A DNA stretch of 64,000 bases from Roseicella sp. DB1501 (GCF_013112485.1 NZ_JABFHG010000007.1:248001-312000), one strand, 5' to 3'; shown: positions 47,440 through 57,561, counted from the first letter of the stretch. Notes: generated from the sequence alone by a model not told the origin. Numbers and translations: made by a program.

Positions 47440-47446
47440 CCTGGCG

Positions 47447-47980
47447 TCAGGCCTTCTCGACCTGGCCGTATTCCAGCTCGACCGGGGTGGAGCGGCCGAA
47501 GATGGAGACGCTGACCTTCACCCGGCCACGCTCCTCGTCCACCTCCTCGACCGTGCCCATGAAGCTGGTGAAGGGCCCGTCGGCGACGCGGATCTGCTCG
47601 CCCACCTCGAAGATCACGGCAGGCTTGCGCGGCTTCTCCACGCCTTCCTTCACCTGGTTGACGATGCGTTGCGCCTCGGCCTCGGTGATCGGGCTCGGCT
47701 TGTTCTTGTTGCCGAGGAAGCCGGTGACCTTCGGCGTGTCCTTCACCAGGTGCCAGGCCTCGTCCGACATCTCCATCTTCACCAGCACGTAGCCGGGGAA
47801 GAATTTCCGCTCGGAATTCACCTTCTGGCCGCGACGGACCTCGGTCACCTCCTCGGAGGGGACGAGGATCTCGTCGAACTGCTCGCCGAGACCCTTCTGC
47901 GCCGCCTGTTCCTTGATCTGCTGGGCGATCTTCTTCTCGAAGCCCGAATAGACGTGCACCACGTACCAGCGCTTGGCCAT
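47447..47980 (-). CDS. nusG: Transcription elongation/antitermination factor NusG
   Basis: 177 residues. The NGN domain (1-115) begins [24 protein letters not shown] and binds the beta-prime clamp; the C-terminal KOW domain (about 122-177) includes [38 protein letters not shown] and couples to S10 or Rho. It follows secE by 13 nt. In most bacteria rplK is next; here about 7.2 kb of other genes intervene. Confidence 0.98.
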   Translation of the reverse strand: MAKRWYVVHVYSGFEKKIAQQIKEQAAQKGLGEQFDEILVPSEEVTEVRRGQKVNSERKFFPGYVLVKMEMSDEAWHLVKDTPKVTGFLGNKNKPSPITEAEAQRIVNQVKEGVEKPRKPAVIFEVGEQIRVADGPFTSFMGTVEEVDEERGRVKVSVSIFGRSTPVELEYGQVEKA

Positions 47981-47993
47981 CGTTCCGCTCCCC

Positions 47994-48188
47994 TCACCCC
48001 ATTCCGAACAGGCTGCGCATGCCGAGCGCGATCACCTGATCGACGACCAGGAAGAACACGGCCGCCAGCGCCGACATCGCCAGCACCAGGCCGGTGGTGA
48101 TCAGGGTTTCCTTGCGGCTCGGCCAGGTGACCTTCGCCACCTCCGACCGCACGTCCCGGACATACTGCGCGGGATCCAGCTTGGCCAA
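47994..48188 (-). CDS. secE: Preprotein translocase subunit SecE
   Basis: 64 residues, the short single-span form. The amphipathic helix [25 protein letters not shown] precedes one membrane helix (about 30-52). It pairs with SecY of this window. It is probably co-transcribed with tRNA-Trp upstream (122 nt) and nusG downstream. Confidence 0.97.
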   Translation of the reverse strand: MAKLDPAQYVRDVRSEVAKVTWPSRKETLITTGLVLAMSALAAVFFLVVDQVIALGMRSLFGMG

Positions 48189-48310
48189 CGCGAGGAACCT
48201 TCCCAGGCTACGGGTGAAACGCTTCGCGGGCGGCCGCCCGACCCCGAAGCATGGGGAGGGGCGCCGCCCAGATCAGGACATGGCCCGGCCTCCCGGCAGG
48301 GCCGGGCGGG

Positions 48311-48387
48311 TGGCAGGGGCGGAGGGTCTCGAACCCCCAACCTCCGGTTTTGGAGACCGGCGCTCTAGCCAATTGAGCTACGCCCCT
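48311..48387 (-). tRNA. tRNA-Trp (CCA anticodon)
   Basis: 77 nt including an encoded CCA end. Acceptor AGGGGCG / CGCCCCT, D-arm GCTC...GAGC, anticodon stem CCGGT / ACCGG with loop CTCCAAA (anticodon CCA), T-arm with TTCGAGA. tRNA-Trp just before secE is a widespread bacterial arrangement. Confidence 0.97.
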
Positions 48388-48421
48388 TCACGCCGGGCCA
48401 GGGCCGCGACGCGCGGCGACG

Positions 48422-48450
48422 CCTATAGGGCGGCGGCGCGAGGCTGTCGA
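48422..48450 (-). promoter_or_regulatory. Promoter of tRNA-Trp-secE-nusG
   Basis: Minus strand: -35 TCGACA (48445-48450), 17-nt spacer, -10 TATAGG (48422-48427), about 35 nt before the tRNA 5' end. Confidence 0.65.
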
Positions 48451-48498
48451 GGGGCTGTGGCGCCAGCGCGGCCGGCATCGCCACCCTCCCGACGCAGA

Positions 48499-48527
48499 AA
48501 GGGCGGGCCGACCTGCGACCCGCCCTT
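48499..48527 (-). terminator. Hairpin downstream of the second tuf gene
   Basis: 9-bp perfect stem AAGGGCGGG / CCCGCCCTT with an 11-nt loop, about 25 nt after the tuf stop on the minus strand; flanked by TCTGCGT, a weak U-tract. Confidence 0.6.
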
Positions 48528-48539
48528 CCCATGGTTATG

Positions 48540-49743
<1,204 letters not shown>

Positions 49744-49943
49744 CGGCTCCGCTACCCCATCTGGCCCATGCGGCCGACCATCGGCGCCAGGGCATCGTCC
49801 AGCCCATGAGGGCGAGGCCCGCCGCATCCGCCGCGAAGCTCGCCCCCAGTCCTTCAATGTCGGAACGGGCCGCCCCTGGGACCCATCCGCGCGGGACCGG
49901 TCCTGATCTGCGGCGATACCGCTCCGGCCCCTTGCCCGTGCGG

Positions 49944-50017
49944 TGGAGCGGGTGACGGGAATCGAACCCGCACAACCAGCTTGGAAGGCTGGGGCTCTAC
50001 CATTGAGCTACACCCGC
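49944..50017 (-). tRNA. tRNA-Gly (TCC anticodon)
   Basis: 74 nt with encoded CCA. Acceptor GCGGGTG / CACCCGC, U73 discriminator as in other bacterial tRNA-Gly, anticodon stem CCAGC / GCTGG with loop CTTCCAA (anticodon TCC), T-loop TTCGATT. Confidence 0.97.
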
Positions 50018-50071
50018 GCCCAACGCGCCGCTGGTCCAGGGAGCGCCGGCGAACCCGGCGCCGCAGGGATA

Positions 50072-50154
50072 TGGAGGGGGTTGGATTCGAACCAACGTAG
50101 GCGCTAGCCAACGGATTTACAGTCCGTCCCCTTTAGCCACTCGGGCACCCCTCC
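50072..50154 (-). tRNA. tRNA-Tyr (GTA anticodon)
   Basis: 83 nt, class II with a long variable arm (GGCTAGCGCC region). Acceptor GGAGGGG / CCCCTCC, anticodon stem ACGGA / TCCGT with loop CTGTAAA (anticodon GTA), T-stem GTTGG / CCAAC. The 3' end stops at the discriminator A; CCA is not encoded (the next bases are TAT), unlike the other three tRNAs here. Confidence 0.96.
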
Positions 50155-50191
50155 GCAGTCCTGCCTGTATCCCTGCCAGCGGGTGGCGCGG

Positions 50192-50219
50192 GTTATCCGG
50201 TTTCATCATGGCCTGTCAA
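50192..50219 (-). promoter_or_regulatory. Promoter of tRNA-Tyr - tRNA-Gly - tuf
   Basis: Minus strand: consensus -35 TTGACA (50214-50219), 16-nt spacer, -10 GATAAC (50192-50197), about 38 nt before the tRNA-Tyr 5' end. One of the two strongest promoter matches in the window. Confidence 0.75.
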
Positions 50220-50259
50220 CGTGGCCCGGCGACCGATTCACCTCCGGGCGAGCTTCGTC

Positions 50260-51258
50260 ATGGCTGGACAGCAGCGCCGACCTGGGCAGGATCGCGGCAT
50301 GCGCCGAGGCCCGCCGCGTAGCGGCTCACCCAACATACCGCGTAGCGGCACTTCCAACCCGCCGCGTAGCGGCCCTTCCAAGGCACCGCGTGGCGGCTTT
50401 TCCAACACGCCGCATGGCGGCCCGTCGAACCCCTCCCGCGGGGGCCCGAAGGGGCCGGCGCCGCACGCCCCGCCGCGCGCGCCCCGGCATTCGCCGCATG
50501 GCGGCCCCGACCGGGCTGGCCCGCGCGTGGCCGGCCTGCCGAGCGGCGGGGGGGTCTGGCTGCACGGGCTGCACGCCGTCGCCGCCGCGCTCGGCAATCC
50601 GGCGCGGCGGCTGCGGCGCCTGCTGCTGACCGCGGAGGCCGAGACGGCGCTGGCCGCCCGCCTGCCCGGCCCCTGGCGGATCGCCGCCGAGCGCGTCGAG
50701 CGCGGCCAGCTCGCCGGCCTGCTGGCGGAGGATGCGGTGCACCAGGGCGTGGCCCTGCTGGCCGAGCCGCTGCCCGCCATGCCGCTCGACCGGGCGCTGG
50801 AGCACGGGCACGGCCCGGTCCTCGTCCTCGACCAGGTGACCGATCCGCGCAATGTCGGCGCCATCCTCCGCTCCGCTGCCGCCTTCGGCGCCGCGGCGCT
50901 GGTGCTGCAGGACCGGCACGCGCCGCCCGAGACCGGCGCGCTGGCCCGCGCCGCCTCCGGCGCGCTGGAGCTCGTGCCGGTGGTGCGCGAGGTGAATCTG
51001 GCGCGGGCGATCGACGCCCTGAAGAAGGCCGGGCTCTGGGTGGTCGGCCTCGCCGGCGAGGCGCCGGTGACCCTGGCCCAGGCCGGGCTCGGCGGCCGTC
51101 GGGTGGCGCTGGTGCTCGGCGCCGAGGGCGAGGGCATGCGGCGGCTGACGCGCGAGCATTGCGACGAGCTCTGCCGCCTGCCCATCGCGCCGGAGATGGA
51201 GAGCCTGAACGTCTCGGCCGCCGCGGCGGTCGCGCTCTACGAGCTCGCCCGCGGCTGA
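50260..51258 (+). CDS. rlmB: TrmH/SpoU family rRNA 2'-O-methyltransferase (RlmB-like)
   Basis: 332 residues from the ATG at 50260 (alternatives GTG 50221, ATG 50299). The C-terminal SPOUT domain is complete: VLVLDQVTDPRNVGAILRSAAAFGA (motif 1), VALVLGAEGEGMRRL (motif 2) and LPIAPEMESLNVSAAAAVALYE (motif 3, knot). A TrmH substrate-binding domain (GVWLHGLHAVAAALGNP onward) precedes it, as in RlmB, which methylates G2251 of 23S rRNA. The first about 90 residues are a disordered Pro/Arg/Ser/Gly stretch coded by 24-nt tandem repeats. The exact rRNA position is inferred from family likeness. Confidence 0.85.
   Translation: MAGQQRRPGQDRGMRRGPPRSGSPNIPRSGTSNPPRSGPSKAPRGGFSNTPHGGPSNPSRGGPKGPAPHAPPRAPRHSPHGGPDRAGPRVAGLPSGGGVWLHGLHAVAAALGNPARRLRRLLLTAEAETALAARLPGPWRIAAERVERGQLAGLLAEDAVHQGVALLAEPLPAMPLDRALEHGHGPVLVLDQVTDPRNVGAILRSAAAFGAAALVLQDRHAPPETGALARAASGALELVPVVREVNLARAIDALKKAGLWVVGLAGEAPVTLAQAGLGGRRVALVLGAEGEGMRRLTREHCDELCRLPIAPEMESLNVSAAAAVALYELARG
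50314..50457 (+). repeat. 24-nt tandem repeat inside the RlmB-like gene
   Basis: The unit begins CCGCGTAGCGGC and recurs at 50314, 50338, 50362, 50386 and 50410, with a degenerate sixth at 50434; a stray copy lies near 50493. Because 24 is a multiple of 3, it encodes an in-frame eight-residue repeat of the form P-R-S-G-x-S-N-x and can change copy number without breaking the frame. Confidence 0.85.
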
Positions 51259-51322
51259 GGGCCAGCTTGCCTCGATTGCCACGCCCGCGCATGAGAAGGC
51301 CGACAGAAGGGAGGAAACGACC

Positions 51323-52087
51323 ATGAGCGCAGCCGCAGAGACGATCCTCGCCGCCCGCAAGGCGCGCCGGGTGCTCGCGCCGCTCGGCGCCGCGGCGCCC
51401 GGGACGCCGGAGGCGGGCTATGCCGTGCAGCGGGCGGTCGCCGAGGGCCAGGGCGCGGTGCCGCCGGCCGGCTTCAAGATCGGCGCGACGACGAAGCAGA
51501 TGCAGGACTATCTCGGCCTCTCCGGCCCGGCCGCCGGCTTCGTGCCGCGCAGCAGCCTCAACCCGGACGGCGCCGAGTTCCGCTTCGCCGATTTCCTCAA
51601 CCCCGGCGTCGAATGCGAGTTCGGCGTGCGGCTCGGGCGCGACCTGCCCTTCGGCCTGACGACGCGCGAGCAGGCGGCGGCGGCCGTGGCCGAGATCTTC
51701 CCGGCGATCGAGATCGTCGAGAAGCGCTATGGCGATCTGGCGGCGCTCGGCACGCCGACGCTCATCGCCGACCAGGTCTTCCATGCCTCGGGCGTGCTCG
51801 GCCGGCCGGTGGCCAATTGGCGCGATCTCGATCTCGGCGCGGCGAAGGGCACCTTCCATGTCGGCGGCAAGGTCGTGGGCTCGGGCCATGGCCGCGACCT
51901 GCTCGGGCATCCGCTGGAGGCGCTGGCCTGGCTGGCGGGCTCCGGCGCGGCCAAGGTCTTCGGCGGGCTGAAGGCCGGGCATGTGGTCTGGCTCGGCTCG
52001 GTCACGCCGCCGATCTGGCTGGAGGGCCCCTGCGAGGTGATCGCCGAGTTCGACCTGCTGGGGACGGCACGGCTCCGCTTCGTCTGA
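51323..52087 (+). CDS. 2-keto-4-pentenoate hydratase-like protein (FAH superfamily)
   Basis: 254 residues. The acidic metal-binding cluster appears as NPGVECEFGVRLGRDL (about 93-108) and AIEIVEKRYGD, and the C-terminal part ends with HVVWLGSVTPPIW. These enzymes (MhpD/DmpE type) hydrate 2-hydroxypentadienoate or decarboxylate related acids in aromatic meta-cleavage. No other catabolic gene is adjacent, so the substrate is open. It starts at the ATG 51323 after GGAGGAAACGACC. Confidence 0.88.
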   Translation: MSAAAETILAARKARRVLAPLGAAAPGTPEAGYAVQRAVAEGQGAVPPAGFKIGATTKQMQDYLGLSGPAAGFVPRSSLNPDGAEFRFADFLNPGVECEFGVRLGRDLPFGLTTREQAAAAVAEIFPAIEIVEKRYGDLAALGTPTLIADQVFHASGVLGRPVANWRDLDLGAAKGTFHVGGKVVGSGHGRDLLGHPLEALAWLAGSGAAKVFGGLKAGHVVWLGSVTPPIWLEGPCEVIAEFDLLGTARLRFV

Positions 52088-52193
52088 TCGAAGCCGGTTG
52101 TTAACCCCGGCCGGGCAGGATGGCCGCGCTGCCCATCCGGGGCGGCCGCAGCAGATTTTGCCCGCCAGGATGGCGCGCCGGAATGGAAACCCC

Positions 52194-52421
52194 ATGCCGC
52201 ACGCCGACTGGATTGCCCTGACCGATGACCAGCAGCTCGCCCTGGCGCGGGAAGCCCTACGCCGCGCCGCCGAGACGCTGGCCGACCACGCCGAGGTGCT
52301 GGCGACCGAGATGGATGACGGGATGCTCGCCGATCGCGGCGGCCCGGATTCGCTTCGCCTTTTCGCCGCGGTGATCCGCGCCACCAACCGCGATGCTTTC
52401 GGCCCGATAGGCCAGGCCTGA
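52194..52421 (+). CDS. Small protein of unknown function
   Basis: 75 residues from the ATG at 52194 (GGAA 7 nt upstream; an ATG at 52170 is also in frame). It is acidic and helical: WIALTDDQQLALAREALRRAAETLADHAEVLATEMDDG. No signal or membrane segment. I do not recognise a family. It lies between the hydratase gene and tRNA-Thr. Confidence 0.55.
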   Translation: MPHADWIALTDDQQLALAREALRRAAETLADHAEVLATEMDDGMLADRGGPDSLRLFAAVIRATNRDAFGPIGQA

Positions 52422-52453
52422 TCGGCCGTCCTGGAGCCGACGGGCCGGCGTGA

Positions 52454-52482
52454 TGGACCCTGCCGTCGCCCCGGGGTATGAG
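52454..52482 (+). promoter_or_regulatory. Promoter of tRNA-Thr
   Basis: -35 TGGACC (52454-52459), 17-nt spacer, -10 TATGAG (52477-52482). It predicts a transcript start only a few bases before the tRNA. Confidence 0.55.
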
Positions 52483-52490
52483 GCGGGCAG

Positions 52491-52565
<75 letters not shown>

Positions 52566-52914
52566 GCCTCTCCGACACCTCGCCTCGGAAGATCGTTTCG
52601 GGCCGCATTGTCGGGCCGTACGCCGATCCCGGCTCTCCGCCTCTGAGAGGCGGCTCCTTCTTCGCGCTGGCCGGTATCCGGCCCAGCCAGCCCCACGATC
52701 ACCGTAGCGAGAGCCGTTCGGGCAACGACGGACGAATTGGGACATCCGGGCGCTGTAGACGGCGTGCTCCCGGAAGGATCGCCGTGCCCGCCCGTCCGCC
52801 CCGCAACCTGCCCCTCGCGCCGGAGGTGTCAGCCCCTGCCGGCGGCATCACCTCGGGGCCGTTCCCCAGCCTGCGGCGGCCCCGACGCGGAGAATCGGCC
52901 GGTGACGCCGTCCC
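52566..52914. other. Intergenic region between tRNA-Thr and the histidine kinase
   Basis: 349 nt with no supported gene. It contains the hairpin at 52637-52653 and the undefined 5' region of the kinase gene. Frames crossing it are antisense shadows. Confidence 0.6.
52637..52653 (+). terminator. Terminator of tRNA-Thr
   Basis: 7-bp perfect stem CCGCCTC / GAGGCGG with a 3-nt TGA loop, followed by CTCCTTCTTC, a pyrimidine-rich tail. It lies about 70 nt after the tRNA. Confidence 0.6.
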
Positions 52915-55900
52915 GTGACCGAAGCCCCGTTTCCCGTCAACGGCAACGAGACAACCCGGCGCGAGCTCGTCGCGCTCAGGGCCGAGGCGGCGCGCTTGGG
53001 CGAGGCGCTCCGCGAAGCCGAGCGGCGGGAGGCCTGCGGCCGGGACGCCCTGACGGCGGAGCGCCTCCGGCATGAGGGCGAGCTGGCCGCGGCCCGGGCG
53101 GAGGTGGCCGCTGCCCAGGCCAGGCTTGCGGCGGTCACCACGGAACTCGACCGCATCCTGGCCGACGACCGGGCGGCAGCGCTTGCCATGCGGGAGAGCG
53201 GGACGGATTACCGTGCCCTGTTCGATGCTCGGGATGACGGCTCCTGCATCGTCGAGGTGTTGTTCGACTCCACCGGGCGCGCCGAGGATTACCGCTTCCT
53301 CGAGGTCAACGCCGCCTTCGAGCGACAGACGGGCCTGCGGGGCGCCGTCGGGCGGCGGGCGCGGGAACTGGCGTCGACGCTCGAGGAGCACTGGTTCGAG
53401 ACCTGTGGCCGCGTCGCGCTGACCGGCGAGGCGGCGCGCTTCGTCAACAATGCCGCCGCCCTCGGCAATCGCTGGTACGATGTCTGCGCGTTCCGCATTG
53501 GCCAGCCCGGGCAGCACCGGGTCGCCATCCTCTTCACCGACACCACCGGGCTGCGCCTGGCCGAAGGGGCGCTGCGCGAGGGCGAGGCGCGGCAGGCCTT
53601 CCTCCTGACGGTCGCCGATGCGCTGCGGCCCCTCGCCGACCCGGCCGAGATCGAGGGCGAGGCCTGCCGGCTCTTGGCCGAGCGGCTGGCCGTGGACCGG
53701 GCCTATTACGTCGAGCTGGACGAGGCCGCCGGCACCGCGCAGGTCACGCGCGACTTCGTGCGCGGCGACGCGCCCTCGTTCGCGGGGCAGCACCGGATCG
53801 CGGACTTCGCCTGGTCGGTCGCCATCCTCCGCCGTGGCGAGTGCCATGTCGTTGCCGACACGCAGGCCGCCTCCGACCTCGTGCCGCCCGCGGACCGCCC
53901 CGCCTGCGCCGCGCTCGGGATCATCGCCTGCATGGGGACGCCGCTGATCAAGGACGGAAGGCTGATCGGCGCCCTCTGCGTGACCGCCGCCCGCCCGCGC
54001 GCCTGGACCCGGGATGAGGTCGAGCTCCTCTGCGAGGTCGGCGAGCGGGCCTGGGCCGCCATCGAGCGCGTCCGGGCGGGGACGCGGCTGCGCGAGAGCG
54101 AGGCCTGGCTCGCCGGCGAGAAGGAGGCCTTCCAGGCCGCCGCCAGCGGGGCGCCGCTGGCCGTCGCGCTGGCGGCCCTCATCCGCACCGCCGCGGCGCA
54201 GCTGGGCGGCGGCGCGGGCTGCGCCTTCTACGTCGCCGACCGCGAGGCGGCGGTGCTGCGCCAGGTGGCCGGCAGGCCGGACGCCTATGCGGAATGCGGG
54301 GAGGGCTGCCGGATCGGCGCCGACTCGCTCGCCTGCGGCCTGGCCGCCCATACCGGCCAGCCGGTCATCACGCCCGACGTGACCCGCGAGCCGCGGTGGC
54401 GGTCCTGGCTCTGGATGGCGGAGAAGCACGGCTATCGCGGCTGCTGGTCCTTCCCGATCGAGACCCTGGAAGGGCGGGTCGTGGGGACCTTCGCCGCCCA
54501 CTTCCCCACCGAACGCACGCCGACGCCGCGCGATCTCGATCTCGCCGCCGTCCTGGCGCGGGCGGCGGCGGTCATCATCGCCCGGCATCAGGAGGCCGAG
54601 GACCGCATCCAGGTCGAGGCGGCGCTGCGGGCGAGCGAGGAGAGGTTCCGCGGCTTCGCGGAGAACTCGGCCGATGTCCTCTGGATCACCAATGGCGACG
54701 GCAGCCGCCTGGAATACCTCTCGCCGGCCTTCGAGCGGATCTTCGGCGAGCCGCGCGCCCGCATCCTGGCGGATCTTGGCCGCTTCATGGAGCTGGTGCA
54801 TCCCGAGGACCGGGGAGAGCTGTCCCGCTACCTGCCGCAGGCGCTGGCCGGCGAGGTGGCCGTCGCGCATTACCGCGTGGTCCGCCCCTCCGACGGCCGC
54901 GTCGTGCATCTGCGCGACACCGGCTTCCCGATCCGTGATGCGAACGGGGCGGTTGTCCGCGCCGCCGGCATCGTCCAGGACGTGAGCGACCTGCACGAGG
55001 CGGCGGCGGCGCGGGAGGCGGAGAAGGAGCGCTTCCGCACCCTGGCCGAGGGCCTGCCGCAGCTGGTCTGGCGCGCGGCGCCGAATGGCCGTTGGACCTG
55101 GGCGAGCCCGCAATGGAAGGCCTATACCGGCCAGACGGAGGCGGGCAGCGCGGGCGATGGCTGGCTGGCCGCGTTGCATCCGGCGGACCGCGCGACGGCG
55201 GGGGAAGCCTGGGACGCAGCGGAGCGCCTTGGGGTCTACCAGGCCGACTTCCGGGTCCGCCATGCGGGCACGGGCCGCCATGCCTGGTTCCAGACGCGTG
55301 GCGTGCCGTTGCGGGATGCCGGGGGGGCGCTCGTCGAATGGATCGGCGCCTGCGCCAATATCGACGAGCAGGTCCGGGCGCGGGAGACCCTGGCACGGAG
55401 CGCGGAGGAGCTCGACGAGCGGGTGCGGCAGCGCACCGCCGAGCTGCTGGCCGCCGAGGCGGCGCTGCACCAGGCCCAGAAGATGGAGGCGATCGGCCAG
55501 CTCACGGGCGGCATCGCGCATGACTTCAACAACATGCTGCAGGGCGTCGTCGGCGGCCTCGACATGGCGCGACGGCGGCTGGACGCGGGACGCAGCGCGG
55601 ATGTGGCCCGCTACACCGATGCGGCGCGGGATGCGGCGGTCCGCGCGGCGGGCCTGACGCGCCGGTTGCTGGCCTTCGCCCGGCGCCAGCAGCTCCAGCC
55701 GCGTCCGCTCGACCCTAATGCGCTCGTCCGGGGCATGGAGGAGCTGCTGCGCCGCTCCGTGGGGCCGGCGGTGGCGGTGGAGCTTCGGTTGCGCGACGGC
55801 GCCGGCCATGTGCTCTGCGATCCGAGCGAGCTGGAAAGCGCGGTGCTGAACCTCTGCATCAACGCGCGCGACGCCATGCGCGGCGGCGGCAGGCTCACCA

Positions 55901-56601
55901 TCGCGACCGACAGCCTGCGGCTGTCGGTCGCGGAGATCGCGCCGCACGAGGGCGCGGCGCCCGGCGAGTTCGTCTCCATCCGCGTCACCGATACCGGCAC
56001 CGGCATGATGCCGGAGATCCTGGCGCATGTGCTGGAGCCGTTCTTCACCACCAAGCCGCAGGGCGAGGGCACCGGTCTCGGTCTCAGCCAGGTCTACGGC
56101 TTCGTGCGGCAGTCCGGCGGCCTGCTGCGCCTCGACAGCGCGCCCGGCCGCGGCACGACGGTGCAGATCCTGCTGCCCCGCCGGGAGCCCGAGGCGGCCT
56201 CCGCCGGGTCGGAGGCGACGGGCGACGTGGCGGACCGCGCCGGCCACGGCGAGACGGTGCTGATGGTGGACGACGAGACCGCGGTCCGCACGCCGGCGGC
56301 GGAGCGGCTACGCGATCTCGGCTACCGCGTCGTCGAGGCCGGGAACGGGCCGGAGGCGGTCCGGCTCCTCGAGGAAGGGCTTCGCCCGGATATCCTCGTC
56401 ACCGATGTGGGCCTGCCGAACGGCATGGATGGCCGCGCCGTGGCGGAGGAGCTGGAGCGGCGCTGGCCGGGCCTGCCGGTGGTGTTCGCCACGGGCTACG
56501 CGCATGTCGCGCTGCCCGACGATGCCATGGTGGTCACCAAGCCCTTCGACCTGGACACCTTGGCGGCGCGCATCGTGGAGCTGCGCCGCCGCATCCGCTG
56601 A
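52915..56601 (+). CDS. Large hybrid sensor histidine kinase (PAS/GAF)
   Basis: 1228 residues from a GTG at 52915; no membrane segment, so cytoplasmic. Order: coiled coil (about 15-85), PAS (about 97-205), GAF (about 225-390), a second GAF (about 405-560), two more PAS/PAC domains (about 576-700 and 703-825), HisKA with GGIAHDFNNML (phospho-acceptor His869), HATPase with a DTGTGM box and GEGTGLGLSQ, and a C-terminal receiver with phospho-acceptor Asp1164 in VTDVGLP and the conserved Lys in VVTKPFD. The H-box HDFNN is of the type common in alphaproteobacterial hybrid kinases. No response regulator or output gene is adjacent. The signal is unknown. Confidence 0.92.
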   Translation: MTEAPFPVNGNETTRRELVALRAEAARLGEALREAERREACGRDALTAERLRHEGELAAARAEVAAAQARLAAVTTELDRILADDRAAALAMRESGTDYRALFDARDDGSCIVEVLFDSTGRAEDYRFLEVNAAFERQTGLRGAVGRRARELASTLEEHWFETCGRVALTGEAARFVNNAAALGNRWYDVCAFRIGQPGQHRVAILFTDTTGLRLAEGALREGEARQAFLLTVADALRPLADPAEIEGEACRLLAERLAVDRAYYVELDEAAGTAQVTRDFVRGDAPSFAGQHRIADFAWSVAILRRGECHVVADTQAASDLVPPADRPACAALGIIACMGTPLIKDGRLIGALCVTAARPRAWTRDEVELLCEVGERAWAAIERVRAGTRLRESEAWLAGEKEAFQAAASGAPLAVALAALIRTAAAQLGGGAGCAFYVADREAAVLRQVAGRPDAYAECGEGCRIGADSLACGLAAHTGQPVITPDVTREPRWRSWLWMAEKHGYRGCWSFPIETLEGRVVGTFAAHFPTERTPTPRDLDLAAVLARAAAVIIARHQEAEDRIQVEAALRASEERFRGFAENSADVLWITNGDGSRLEYLSPAFERIFGEPRARILADLGRFMELVHPEDRGELSRYLPQALAGEVAVAHYRVVRPSDGRVVHLRDTGFPIRDANGAVVRAAGIVQDVSDLHEAAAAREAEKERFRTLAEGLPQLVWRAAPNGRWTWASPQWKAYTGQTEAGSAGDGWLAALHPADRATAGEAWDAAERLGVYQADFRVRHAGTGRHAWFQTRGVPLRDAGGALVEWIGACANIDEQVRARETLARSAEELDERVRQRTAELLAAEAALHQAQKMEAIGQLTGGIAHDFNNMLQGVVGGLDMARRRLDAGRSADVARYTDAARDAAVRAAGLTRRLLAFARRQQLQPRPLDPNALVRGMEELLRRSVGPAVAVELRLRDGAGHVLCDPSELESAVLNLCINARDAMRGGGRLTIATDSLRLSVAEIAPHEGAAPGEFVSIRVTDTGTGMMPEILAHVLEPFFTTKPQGEGTGLGLSQVYGFVRQSGGLLRLDSAPGRGTTVQILLPRREPEAASAGSEATGDVADRAGHGETVLMVDDETAVRTPAAERLRDLGYRVVEAGNGPEAVRLLEEGLRPDILVTDVGLPNGMDGRAVAEELERRWPGLPVVFATGYAHVALPDDAMVVTKPFDLDTLAARIVELRRRIR

Positions 56602-57032
56602 CGGGGCCGCGCGAGGCGCCGAACCCAACCGGCCTCCCATGGACGGCCACTGCATTGTTCTGCACTGCAAAGGCGCTCGAACCTGGCCGATAGCGGCGAC
56701 GGAAATCCCGGCAACTTCGCGAGTGGCCGCGAGAAGGCCGCCGAGGCCGGCCGGAAGAGCGGGCAGCACTGATCGACCGGCCCGCGGGTTGCGGAGAAGC
56801 CAACCGATGGACGGGCTCGCTTCTCCTGTGCCCTGACGCGTTGCGTCGCGACCTGCCAGAGGCACCCTGTCAAGCCGCAGCGCCCGGCCGGGTTTACGGC
56901 CAGGGAGCCCGGCGATCCTCCGACGATGCCTGGACCGATGGCCCCGCCGGGCCCTGCGCCCGCTTGCAGCCCCCTGGTGCCGGCGGCGTTGTCGCGCCAC
57001 GTCATCGACACAGCCGGGCTCTCGCACAGGCC
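56602..57032. other. Gene-free stretch after the histidine kinase
   Basis: 431 nt. It holds no family-like frame, tRNA or clear hairpin. The frame of the downstream gene is open back to 56841 but its sequence there is not protein-like. Confidence 0.5.
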
Positions 57033-57548
57033 ATGACCAACGCTTCCAGCATCAAGATCAACCGCGCCCCCGTCCTCACCCTCTGGGCTGCGGTGGTGGC
57101 CGAGCGGCTCGGCCATCCGCCGGAGACCGCCCTCAGCCTCGCCAGCGCGGTCGCCGGCACCGCCGCCCATGCCAAGGCCCGCCGGCTCGGCATCGCCGAG
57201 GCATCGCGGGAGGCGCAGCCGGCGCCGGCCGAGGAAAGCGTGCAGTTGCTCGGCCGGGCGATCCGCCTCGCCCATGACGAGGACGGCGTGGTCCTGGCCG
57301 CGGGCGATGGGCGGCCGGCCCCCGCGGCGCCGGTCCGGGCTTATGTCGAGCGAGCCTTCGGCCGGCACCTGCCGGCGGTGCGGCAGGCGATGGAGGCCCT
57401 CGCTGCCCGCCACGCGCCGGAGGAACTCAACCGCATCGGCTTCCGCCTCTACGAGCACTTCCGGCCGGAGGTGCCCGCCGATATCCGCGGCTGGGGCGCC
57501 CGGGGGGTGCTCGAGCTCGGCCGGATCCGCGAGGCCGACCGGGCCTGA
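57033..57548 (+). CDS. Conserved protein of unknown function
   Basis: 171 residues. The opening KINRAPVLTLWAAVVAERLG, followed by ALSLASAVAGTAAHAKARRLGI, is of a type I recall from conserved uncharacterised proteobacterial proteins. The rest is helical and includes RPEVPADIRGWGARGVLELGRIRE near the end. No membrane or export signal. The start at 57033 is chosen because conservation appears to begin there. Convergent with the DUF1501 gene, 13 nt apart. Confidence 0.8.
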   Translation: MTNASSIKINRAPVLTLWAAVVAERLGHPPETALSLASAVAGTAAHAKARRLGIAEASREAQPAPAEESVQLLGRAIRLAHDEDGVVLAAGDGRPAPAAPVRAYVERAFGRHLPAVRQAMEALAARHAPEELNRIGFRLYEHFRPEVPADIRGWGARGVLELGRIREADRA

Positions 57549-57561
57549 CCCTGCCGGCGCG

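Noticed and set aside
50314-50457. Possible CRISPR array
   Set aside because: Repeats are contiguous 24-nt units without unique spacers, lie inside a coding frame, and no cas gene is present.
57001-57458. Minus-strand frames opposite the conserved unknown gene and its upstream gap
   Set aside because: No homology and poor composition; the plus-strand protein is the better candidate.
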